Assembly (NCBI GenBank): GCA_046590195.1
Contig: JBKJTP010000321.1
Location: forward strand, 1-12,868
DNA from: JBKJTP01 sp046590195
GTDB lineage: Bacteria; Bacteroidota; Ignavibacteria; Palsa-1295
Reading direction: 5' to 3'
DNA length: 12,868 bases
The position numbers and the translations under genes were made by a program. This document shows, one piece after another, positions 1 to 6,580 of this stretch; within the stretch, counting starts at the first letter, position 1; each line of letters opens with the position of its first letter. The notes below the pieces were generated by a model. It had not been told where the DNA came from, did not search any database, and saw only the letters and a program-made list of their open reading frames with translations.

Positions 1-1340
1 AGATCTTGCGCTTCCTTGCGCGTGGGGGCTTCGGCGATGAGGCGGATGATCGGCTCGGTGTTCGATGCGCGAGCGTGCAGCCACGACTTCTCGAAGTCGA
101 TGCGCAGTCCATCAGAATCATTCATCGAGACGGCGCGGCTGCCGAACTTCTCCTTCACTTTCGCGAGGATCGCAGTCACTTGTGTCGGGCTTTCAAGATT
201 GATCTTTGACTTGACGATCTCGTATTGCGGCAGTGAGGCTTTCTTCTCTGCGATCGTGCCGTCGAACTCCGCAAGTGCACCGAGCGCAAGCGCAACACCG
301 ACCAAGGAATCACGACCGAGATGAACTGCTGGTAGGATCACTCCGCCGCTGCCCTCGCCGCCAATGACCGAGCCGAGTTCGTGCATCTTCTTTGCAACAT
401 TGATCTCGCCGACTGCCGTGCGCACAACCGTCGCACCATAGAGCACTGCAATATCTTCGACCGCGCGGGTCGTTGAGAGATTCACAACAACAGTGGCGCC
501 ATGTGGACTACGCTTCAACACTTGCTCTGCGGCGAGCACGATGGTGTTCTCTTCAATGAAAGGCTCGCCGTTATTCATATAGAGCACGAGGCGATCGGCA
601 TCGGGATCGACGGCGATGCCGATGTCGGCTTTATGCTTAAGCACCGCTTCACCTAAACTTACGAGATTCGCTGGCACGGGCTCCGGACGATGCGGGAACA
701 CACCAGAGCCATCGCAAGCAACTTCGATCACTTCAGCAACGCCCAATAATTTCAGCAACTGCGGATGTACATAGCTTCCCGATGCATTCACTGCATCGAG
801 TACCACTTTGAACTTGCGCGCTCTGATCTTCGCGATATCGATGAACGGATTATTCAGCACCGCATCGATATGCTTCTGCACTACCGAAGCACCATCGATC
901 GACTTGCCGAAGTCCTGCTCCTGTGCGGTCTTGTCGGTGCCGCCATCAAGTATTGCCCAGAGTGCTTTGTTCTCTTCAGCATCGAGGAACATGCCGCTTC
1001 CTGCGATGAACTTCATGCCGTTCCACTCTGATGGATTATGGCTCGCGGTGATCGCGATGCCACCAACAACGCCATCCTCATGCTCGGCTGCCATCTGTAC
1101 TGTTGGCGTCGGCACCATGCCGAGCATCAATACATTGCAACCGGATAGCCGGATTGCTTCTGCGCAAAGACGATAGAACAACTCACCACCACGCCGGCCA
1201 TCATAGCCGAGCGCGATCGTGCCTGTATTGCCGTTGAGTGTTGCGAAGCTTGCAGCGTATCGTGAGACGACCTCGGCAGTCAGGCCATCGTTATCGATGC
1301 CTACGGTGCCGCGGAGCCCACTGATGGATCTTATTAACAA
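1..1340 (-). CDS. glmM: Phosphoglucosamine mutase GlmM, 3' end cut off by the window edge
   Basis: Converts glucosamine-6-phosphate to glucosamine-1-phosphate in the cytoplasm, the step before UDP-GlcNAc for peptidoglycan. I read 446 codons without a stop; the family is about 455-465 residues, so only a short C-terminal tail is missing. Visible motifs are the N-terminal ISGLRGTVG (residues 6-14), the phosphoserine loop TASHNP (Ser100), the metal loop DPDADR (Asp245/247/249), the sugar loop GGEGSGG (327-333) and the phosphate loop RASNTEP (424-430). The GGEGxGG form is the one I associate with Bacteroidota and archaeal enzymes rather than GGEQSGH of Proteobacteria. The start is a TTG at 1340, giving MLIRSISGLRG as in homologues. 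An in-frame TGA lies 36 nt upstream and no ATG intervenes. No Shine-Dalgarno is seen. A specificity shift toward phosphomannomutase is possible but less likely. Confidence 0.93.
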   Translation of the reverse strand, partial: MLIRSISGLRGTVGIDNDGLTAEVVSRYAASFATLNGNTGTIALGYDGRRGGELFYRLCAEAIRLSGCNVLMLGMVPTPTVQMAAEHEDGVVGGIAITASHNPSEWNGMKFIAGSGMFLDAEENKALWAILDGGTDKTAQEQDFGKSIDGASVVQKHIDAVLNNPFIDIAKIRARKFKVVLDAVNASGSYVHPQLLKLLGVAEVIEVACDGSGVFPHRPEPVPANLVSLGEAVLKHKADIGIAVDPDADRLVLYMNNGEPFIEENTIVLAAEQVLKRSPHGATVVVNLSTTRAVEDIAVLYGATVVRTAVGEINVAKKMHELGSVIGGEGSGGVILPAVHLGRDSLVGVALALGALAEFDGTIAEKKASLPQYEIVKSKINLESPTQVTAILAKVKEKFGSRAVSMNDSDGLRIDFEKSWLHARASNTEPIIRLIAEAPTRKEAQD

Positions 1341-1369
1341 GAGAAGTATGAGATTATTATCTACAACAT

Positions 1370-1537
1370 GTCATCCTGAGCGAAGCGTTTTATGCAAAAC
1401 AATGCCAACAGCATTGTTTTGCATAAAACGCGAAGTCGAAGGATCTCCCTGCCGTCTTCGTACATGCAGGGAGATCCTTCGACTCCGCTTCACTCCACTG
1501 CGCTTCGCTTGTTGCGTTACGCTTCGCTCAGGATGAC
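1370..1537. repeat. Composite inverted repeat (REP/BIME-like) between floA and glmM
   Basis: Two arms, 1370-1452 and 1466-1537, form an inverted repeat around a 13-nt loop. Both share the outer block GTCATCCTGAGCGAAGCG (1370-1387, complement 1520-1537) and the inner block GTCGAAGGATCTCCCTGC (1435-1452, complement 1466-1483), but their middles differ. The left middle is itself a 21-bp perfect hairpin (1385-1405 with 1411-1431, loop CAACA). The right middle carries GCGAAGCG-type near repeats. The CATCCTGAGCG...GTCGAAGGATCTC words match a dispersed palindromic repeat I recall from many Bacteroidota and other environmental genomes. It begins 6 nt past the floA stop codon, so it may also act as an mRNA 3' stabiliser or terminator. 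No U-run follows it. Confidence 0.85.
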
Positions 1538-1543
1538 GAGCGA

Positions 1544-2545
1544 TTAAGCCTCCGCATTCGGCGAAGCACCGGCCGTTGGGAGGTCGCCGCCGATGGATTT
1601 GCGCATGCCGGTATCGGCCTGTACGTTCTGCATATTGTAGTAGTCCATGACGCCAAGATGTCCGGCGCGGAAAGCTTCGGCGATCGCCATTGGGATCTGT
1701 GCCTCGGCTTCGACCACCTTCGCGCGCATCTCCTGCACACGGGCTTTCATTTCCTGCTCGAACGCCACAGCAGCAGCGCGCCGCTCTTCAGCGCGTGAGC
1801 GTCCGATCTTAAGCTCGGCTTCTGCCTGATCACTCTGCAGTTTTGCACCGATGTTCTCACCGATATCGACGTCGGCGATATCGATCGATAGGATCTCGAA
1901 TGCGGTACCGGAATCGAGTCCCTTATCGAGAACCGTCTTGCTGATGCGGTCAGGTGACTCCAGAACTTCCTTATGTGAATCCGATGAACCGATCGTTGTA
2001 ACGATACCCTCGCCAACGCGGGCAAGGATCGTCGCTTCGCCGGCGCCGCCGACGAGTCGCTCGATGTTGGCGCGGACCGTTACTCTTGCGAGTACTCGGA
2101 CCTGAATACCATTCTTTGCAACAGCCGCGACGGGAGGCGTCTCAATCACCTTCGGATTGACAGACAGCTTTACTGCCTCGAGCACGTCGCGGCCAGCCAG
2201 ATCGATCGCCGTGGCGCGGTCGAAGTTCAGCTCAATATTCGCTTTATTCGCTGAAATAAGCGCATTAACGACGCGAAGGACGTTACCGCCGGCAAGGTAA
2301 TGGGCTTCCAGCTTGGGTATCTCGACCGGGATGCCGGCCTTTGTCGCCAGGATCTTCGATCGGACGATCACATCAGGCGGCACCTTGCGCAGGCGCATAC
2401 CGACCAGATCCGAGAAGATGCGGACCTTGACGCCCGAGGAAATTGCAGTGATCCAGAGTCCTAATGGTATAAAATAGAAGAACAGGATCAGCAGAATGAA
2501 CGAGGCGATAACGACGAAGATCGAAAAGCCACCAACTACTTCCAT
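1544..2545 (-). CDS. floA: Flotillin-like protein FloA (UPF0365/YqfA family)
   Basis: Membrane scaffold protein of bacterial functional microdomains, at the inner face of the cytoplasmic membrane. The 333 residues match the usual family length of about 330. One hydrophobic anchor spans residues 7-35. An SPFH-like region follows, with family wording such as RIFSDLVGMRLRKVPP, KAGIPVEIPKLEAHYLAGG and VRVLARVTVRAN. Next is an Ala/Glu-rich coiled-coil stretch at about 235-295, and a C-terminal HLGVMDYYNMQN motif. The start is ATG at 2545, with no Shine-Dalgarno. A TATATT on the minus strand (2604-2599) could be its -10 box, giving a leader of about 45 nt, but no convincing -35 is seen. It is co-directional with glmM, separated by the composite repeat. 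It lacks a partner NfeD gene within the window, although the upstream neighbour is only intergenic DNA. Confidence 0.93.
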   Translation of the reverse strand: MEVVGGFSIFVVIASFILLILFFYFIPLGLWITAISSGVKVRIFSDLVGMRLRKVPPDVIVRSKILATKAGIPVEIPKLEAHYLAGGNVLRVVNALISANKANIELNFDRATAIDLAGRDVLEAVKLSVNPKVIETPPVAAVAKNGIQVRVLARVTVRANIERLVGGAGEATILARVGEGIVTTIGSSDSHKEVLESPDRISKTVLDKGLDSGTAFEILSIDIADVDIGENIGAKLQSDQAEAELKIGRSRAEERRAAAVAFEQEMKARVQEMRAKVVEAEAQIPMAIAEAFRAGHLGVMDYYNMQNVQADTGMRKSIGGDLPTAGASPNAEA

Positions 2546-2613
2546 GACGAGGATCGGTTATGTCTTGAACAGGGTGAGAATGCAGTTTGCAGGGCTGCAA
2601 TATACGAAGGGAT

Positions 2614-2634
2614 GGGGGCCGGGGTTCGGGTGGG
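2614..2634 (+). other. Potential G-quadruplex motif upstream of floA
   Basis: Four G-runs of 5, 4, 3 and 3 bases are separated by loops of 2, 3 and 1 bases. Two more G-runs follow by 2657. The motif lies 69 bp upstream of the floA start, on the strand that is template for floA. The pattern meets the G3+N1-7 rule. Folding in vivo is not shown. Confidence 0.6.
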
Positions 2635-2659
2635 AGGTCTCGGGTCTCGGGGTCCGAGG

Positions 2660-2957
2660 CTAGTGAGTTTGATGAACCTCAATGAGCTTTCGCATCCCGC
2701 CATAATGTTGGTAGGCAATCGCAACCGCCAAAATCAGGGTGCTAAGGACAATCCTAGTGACACTCCATTTGGGGTAGGCGTACAACAGACATGCAATTCC
2801 TATGAGAGAGCAGCGTAAGCGCAAAGCCCACTCCGTATTTCCCCTGTGTAAACCCATTCAGCCAGATCGTGAACGCGACCGCAAACCCTACTTCAAACAC
2901 AACGCGGGCGTAGATCTGTCGACGCGCAGTTCAGAAGCGGGTGTTTTGCAAAGCCAT
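2660..2957 (-). pseudogene. Decayed small membrane-protein gene
   Basis: Two overlapping reading frames together give a plausible small multi-helix membrane protein, but not in one frame. Upstream, one frame runs RQIYARVVFEVGFAVAFTIW and on to ALTLLS. Downstream, another frame runs LIGIACLLYAYPKW and on to LILAVAIAYQHYGGMRKL, ending at TAG 2662-2660. The frames join cleanly as LLSLIG if one CT unit is restored in the short CT run at 2810-2804. An ATG at 2957 begins MALQNTRF in the upstream frame but meets TGA at 2933-2931. A GTG at 2900 is an alternative start that avoids this stop. A TATCTTTG box sits 5 nt ahead of the ATG. I recognise no family. It may be a relic, a sequencing-induced break, or chance hydrophobic frames. 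Confidence 0.35.
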
Positions 2958-2961
2958 GTAA

Positions 2962-2969
2962 CAAAGATA
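2962..2969 (-). promoter_or_regulatory. Bacteroidota-type -7 box (TATCTTTG)
   Basis: On the minus strand TATCTTTG fits the TAnnTTTG -7 consensus of Bacteroidota. It lies just after a terminator U-run and 4-5 nt before ATG 2957 of the decayed membrane-protein gene. No clear TTG -33 element is visible at the expected distance. The same octamer recurs at 3331-3338 ahead of the GNAT/PLP gene. Confidence 0.35.
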
Positions 2970-2991
2970 CGCAGTTTGCCCTCGGTCATTT

Positions 2992-3026
2992 AAAAAAAAT
3001 CCCGGCTGCTTCCTAATTCAGCCGGG
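2992..3026 (-). terminator. Rho-independent terminator, minus strand
   Basis: An 8-bp GC-rich stem, CCCGGCTG (3001-3008) with CAGCCGGG (3019-3026), has a 10-nt loop. On the minus strand it is followed directly by A and a run of eight Ts. On the plus strand only TTCT follows, so the direction is minus. No convincing minus-strand coding gene ends here, which implies that the structured segment upstream is transcribed as RNA. Confidence 0.85.
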
Positions 3027-3245
3027 TTCTTAGCGTGCTTGCGGTAAGAGAAAAGGACCTCCGATGCGGGCTTCTACAAGAGTTGGCCACAAAGAAAGCC
3101 ACTCCTAAGAACACTTTGCGGGTGCACTTTCGGAGTTGTGATTCTAACGGTTTCCCCTCAGCGTTGTTACCAGCACACTGGTGAATTATGATACATGAGA
3201 AAGACTCTGCCATTGCACTTTCTGTAGCGCAAGACTTTCTCATTG
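2992..3245 (-). ncRNA. Candidate structured non-coding RNA of unknown family
   Basis: The segment ends in a strong minus-strand terminator but holds no credible gene. It contains several stems: 3195-3203 with 3235-3243 (9 bp), 3169-3173 with 3178-3182 (5 bp, CACA loop), 3080-3087 with 3098-3104 (7 bp, one bulge), and 3026-3033 with 3105-3112 (8 bp). The last encloses and abuts the third, as in coaxial stacking. CTCCG 3059-3063 could pair with CGGAG 3131-3135 and would form a pseudoknot. The terminator hairpin follows at once. I checked for tmRNA, RNase P, SRP and 6S hallmarks and found none convincing. The 5' end and promoter are not determined. Alternatively it is only the shared intergenic space of a divergent promoter region. 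Confidence 0.4.
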
Positions 3246-3330
3246 ATAAACGCGCACACGCTTCAACCACGCGGTGAGCGCATCATGGGGGCATCTCTGC
3301 GTTACTTACGGCTTGAGCCCACATTGTGTC

Positions 3331-3338
3331 TATCTTTG
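3331..3338 (+). promoter_or_regulatory. Bacteroidota-type -7 box ahead of the GNAT/PLP gene
   Basis: TATCTTTG matches TAnnTTTG and lies 24 nt before ATG 3363, so transcription would start near 3345 with a leader of under 20 nt. The box overlaps an inverted repeat CTTTGC (3334-3339)/GCAAAG (3351-3356). The -33 element is weak: the nearest TTG is at 3313-3315, only 15 nt away. Its position supports starting the protein at 3363 rather than at upstream in-frame codons. Confidence 0.4.
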
Positions 3339-3362
3339 CACAATATCTTAGCAAAGCTAGCC

Positions 3363-5021
3363 ATGCAGTATCGTATCGTCGTAGCAACAGAACCAGAGCG
3401 TGAGCTGATCTATGCTCATCGTCATGATATCTATGCAAGAGAGCTTGGCCAGCATGCGGTCAACTCGGAGGGCAAGCTTAGCGACGCGCTCGATGAGCAT
3501 AATGAGTATCTAGTCCTCTATCGCGACGACGACATGGCTGGCTTCGTTAGCCTCACAAATACGAATAGCGTCACCTATTCGGTCGATAAATATTTTGATC
3601 GCTCAAAGCTTCCATTTGCGATAGGAAACACAACACAAGAAGTGCGGCTGCTCACAGTCTTGCCCCGTTACCGGCACACTGCTGCATCGCTACACCTAAT
3701 GAACGCGGCTCTGCAACGGATAGAGGCCGCGGGCGCCGAGCACGTCGTTGCGATTGGCAGACAAGAGGTCATAGGGCTCTATGAGCGGTGCGGCCTAGAG
3801 CGCAAAGGACTGATCGCTCGCTCCGGCAAGGTGACCTTCGAGTTGTTGCGTGCGGATGTAGCCGACTTGCGTGCCCGTGCAGCGGCATTCAAAGCGTTGC
3901 TCGATCGCAACGTGTTAGCGGGTGCAGCACACTGCTACCATGGCGGAGAGTTCTATACTGCGATCGGCGAGAAGTTCGATCACCTCGATCGTCGTCATGG
4001 AGTCATCAAGTCCGATACGCTTGATGCGTGGTATCCACCATCACCGAAGGTGCGAGCGATCCTGCACGATCATATCGACTGGATCCTCAGCACGTCTCCG
4101 CCCACGCACGCAAAGGGGCTTGAAGCCGCGATCGCTGAGCATCGAGGCATACCGGCGCATTGTGTGATCGCTGGCGCTGGTTCGTCTGATCTGATGTTCC
4201 TCGCAATGCGTGAACTGGTGAAGCCCGAGGATCGAGTTGTGATCCTGGACCCAATGTACGGCGAGTATCTTCATGTGCTGAAGCACCTTTGCAACTCTAC
4301 GCCGAACAGGGTAAAGCTCAATTCCGATAAGCACTTCGCTGTGGATCTGCAAGTGCTCGCGGATCATGCTGGTAATGCCGATCACGTCTTTCTCGTCAAC
4401 CCGAATAGTCCAACCGGTCAGCACATTCGTGCCGCCGATCTTGCCACGCTCATGCTGACACATGGGCACACTCACTTCTGGATTGACGAGACCTACATCG
4501 ATCACATCGCAGGATGTGAATCGCTCGAACGACTCGCTGCGATTGTCAGTAATCTAACGATCTGCAAGTCGATGTCGAAGTACTATGCGCTAAGCGGGGC
4601 ACGTGTAGGCTATCTTGTTTCTTCAACAGCGCGCATCGAGCGCTTGCGACCACTCAGCCCACCTTGGAGTGTCAGCCATGTTGCGCAGATCGCGGCAACG
4701 TACGCGCTTCAAGATCACGAGTATTATCAAGAGCGCGTTAAAGACACGCAAAGATCACGTGATGAACTTGCTGCACAAGTTGAGAGTCTTGGCTGGAAGG
4801 TCTATCCTGGAGTAGCGAACTTCATCCTTTGTGAGATGCCAATAGAGCAGGGCACCGCTGCCGAGCTGATCCATCGATGTAAGCAACGCAATCTCTTTAT
4901 CCGCGACGTCGGCTCAATGGGCTATTTCCCGAATGATCGCTTTTTGCGTTTGACCGTATTGAGTCAAGCCGATAACAAGAAGATGCTAACCATTTTGAAA
5001 GAGGAACTAGGTCAGCGCTAA
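3363..5021 (+). CDS. GNAT acyltransferase fused to a HisC-like PLP-dependent enzyme
   Basis: Two-domain cytoplasmic protein of 552 residues. Residues 1-165 look like a GNAT domain related to acyl-homoserine-lactone or FeeM-type N-acyltransferases: IYARELGQH near 23-31, EVRLLTVLPRYRHTAASLHL at 93-112 as the cofactor-binding region, and GLYERCGL at 138-145. Residues 185-552 are a fold-type I PLP enzyme resembling histidinol-phosphate aminotransferase or CobD: GAGSSDL (271-277), NPNSPTG (346-352), DETYID (Asp375), the SxSK lysine Lys406, SGARVGY (Arg414) and the carboxylate-binding FLRL (Arg529). All key residues are present, so activity is expected. Transamination or decarboxylation followed by N-acylation is a reasonable reading, but the substrate is unknown. 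ATG 3363 was chosen over codons back to 3243 because of the promoter box and domain start. The stop TAA interlocks with the stop TAG of the convergent gene. Confidence 0.88.
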   Translation: MQYRIVVATEPERELIYAHRHDIYARELGQHAVNSEGKLSDALDEHNEYLVLYRDDDMAGFVSLTNTNSVTYSVDKYFDRSKLPFAIGNTTQEVRLLTVLPRYRHTAASLHLMNAALQRIEAAGAEHVVAIGRQEVIGLYERCGLERKGLIARSGKVTFELLRADVADLRARAAAFKALLDRNVLAGAAHCYHGGEFYTAIGEKFDHLDRRHGVIKSDTLDAWYPPSPKVRAILHDHIDWILSTSPPTHAKGLEAAIAEHRGIPAHCVIAGAGSSDLMFLAMRELVKPEDRVVILDPMYGEYLHVLKHLCNSTPNRVKLNSDKHFAVDLQVLADHAGNADHVFLVNPNSPTGQHIRAADLATLMLTHGHTHFWIDETYIDHIAGCESLERLAAIVSNLTICKSMSKYYALSGARVGYLVSSTARIERLRPLSPPWSVSHVAQIAATYALQDHEYYQERVKDTQRSRDELAAQVESLGWKVYPGVANFILCEMPIEQGTAAELIHRCKQRNLFIRDVGSMGYFPNDRFLRLTVLSQADNKKMLTILKEELGQR

Positions 5022-6580
5022 TCGATCCACTCCACGCTTAGTGTGCACGGATTGTTCATGCCCTTGCCGCCTTTACTAAGATCGTATTGCCAGAAATGCC
5101 GCGGGCATGTGAGGATGCCGTTCTCGATCGCGGCATTGCTCAGGTCCTCGCCGTTGTGCGGACAGAAACGCAAATGCGTGAGTTGTCTGCCGTCGCATTC
5201 GCGTGTTACGCGTTCCTGCGGCAGATTCTCCTGCGCGTGAAGATAGGCGAGGTAATCCATCCGCTCTTCCGCTGTCTCGAGTTGCAGGAATGCGACGAAC
5301 GCTTCGTTGTAGATATCGGGCTCGCGATGAATACCAAGTCTGAACGAGAGGATGTAATCTTCCCACGAGATCGCGTGATCGCAGATCGCCTGCATCCAAC
5401 GATCCGGAACACGAAGCGAATAATATTGTAAAGATCGTTTCGGATCCGTCTCGCTGATACGCCGCATTGCTGTATCGACATAGAACGTCGAGAGGACCTC
5501 TCCAGCTACCGTAGCTTTTGTGATGTGCAATTCGATCACAACATTAGCTCGCATCGCTATCTCCGGCACAAGGCTCAGTAGCTCCTTGAGGTGTGCTTTC
5601 GCGATATCAGCTAGATCGTTGGCAGGTTTCGGAAAGCGCGAGAGCTCGCTTGCCACGTCGCTTGAGCGCAGAGCGATGTACTCCTCAATGTAATCTCGCG
5701 ATTGATAATGGCTTGCAAGATCGCTAGCAGGACGAAGCGCAGCGACAGAGGCATCCCAAGAATCTCCCGGAGCAAGATGCACGAGGCTCGCAGAGTTGCG
5801 GCTGTTCTGCTTAAACCAGTCATTGAGATCGTTGAAGGAAGAGAAGACCGTCTCGCTGCTTTGATTGAGAGGCCTAAGATCTTCGCTTAAGAAGCACGCG
5901 GGTCCGGCAGAAGGGATGTATGCCTTTGCTTTCAATAACTCGATCGACGAGAGCACTCGCTTGAACTTCGCTGCTCGACGCGTTCGTGCGATCTCGCGCT
6001 TCCGGTCAGCCGGATAATCATAACAGGTTGGATGGAAGGTCGCACCGGAGTATTGCGCAGCAAGGACATCAACAGGGCCGAATGTCTCCAGAATCCTCCG
6101 CTCCTGGGCAAGAGAGAGCTTGCAGTCGTTCATGTTAACGAATGTGCGCCCCTTCGATCGAATACTCAGCGAGCTATCTGTATAGAGCGGGTTCTCGTCG
6201 GACTGGATCAAGAACTCTGTGCCTGCAGCAGTATAATGTACCGTCTCTGACTCCACAAGTGTGATGTTCTGATAGCCGCATGCGCGTATCCATTCTTCAA
6301 GCTTCGGATACTTGAAATGCGCGATGATGACTTGCACGTGAGACTTGAACGCCTCGCTTCGCGAGCGTAAGAACCACTCATCAAAGTGATCGCGATGCCA
6401 GTGACTGATGTAGAGATGCGTTGCCGATTCAAGCGCTGCAAGATCAATGTTGTCGTTGGCCGGAAAGGGAAACCACGATGCTGCATACGCTCCTCGCGGA
6501 TCGAACCACGGATCGCAGAGTATTCTGTCCACGCCGCAATCGACGAAGAAACCAGCGTGTCCGAGGAAGGTGATCTTCAT
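5018..6580 (-). CDS. Metallo-beta-lactamase-fold/Rieske oxygenase-like protein (CMAH-like parts)
   Basis: 520 residues. The N-terminal half is a metallo-beta-lactamase fold: FLGHAGFFVD (5-14), DPWFDP (23-28), and the metal motif HWHRDH (His60, His62, Asp64, His65), with a later NDCKL (Asp152) and FHPTCY (His183). The middle, 280-450, is probably helical and unassigned. The C-terminus is a Rieske [2Fe-2S] site, CPH (Cys473, His475) and CPRH (Cys492, His495), 16 residues apart. CMP-Neu5Ac hydroxylase combines the same two modules but with Rieske first; here the order is reversed. An iron-dependent hydroxylase on an amino- or sugar-linked substrate is an inference. ATG 6580 overlaps the TGA of the upstream gene (ATGA), so translation is probably coupled. 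It ends tail-to-tail with the GNAT/PLP gene. Confidence 0.85.
   Translation of the reverse strand: MKITFLGHAGFFVDCGVDRILCDPWFDPRGAYAASWFPFPANDNIDLAALESATHLYISHWHRDHFDEWFLRSRSEAFKSHVQVIIAHFKYPKLEEWIRACGYQNITLVESETVHYTAAGTEFLIQSDENPLYTDSSLSIRSKGRTFVNMNDCKLSLAQERRILETFGPVDVLAAQYSGATFHPTCYDYPADRKREIARTRRAAKFKRVLSSIELLKAKAYIPSAGPACFLSEDLRPLNQSSETVFSSFNDLNDWFKQNSRNSASLVHLAPGDSWDASVAALRPASDLASHYQSRDYIEEYIALRSSDVASELSRFPKPANDLADIAKAHLKELLSLVPEIAMRANVVIELHITKATVAGEVLSTFYVDTAMRRISETDPKRSLQYYSLRVPDRWMQAICDHAISWEDYILSFRLGIHREPDIYNEAFVAFLQLETAEERMDYLAYLHAQENLPQERVTRECDGRQLTHLRFCPHNGEDLSNAAIENGILTCPRHFWQYDLSKGGKGMNNPCTLSVEWID

Noticed and set aside
1370..1537. CRISPR array
   Set aside because: The repeats are inverted, only two arms exist, and there is no regular spacing or cas gene.
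3001..3033. RNase P-like (AGAACCCGGCT) and SRP-like (GGAAGCAGCC) words on the minus strand
   Set aside because: Both words lie in the terminator hairpin and its foot. The other conserved blocks of these RNAs are missing.
3013..3270. 85-codon minus frame across the structured segment
   Set aside because: Unlike proteins in composition, it has no motif and ends inside the terminator stem-loop. A structured RNA explains the segment better.
4041..4505. 154-codon minus frame opposite the PLP domain
   Set aside because: It is antisense to conserved PLP motifs and has no recognisable features.
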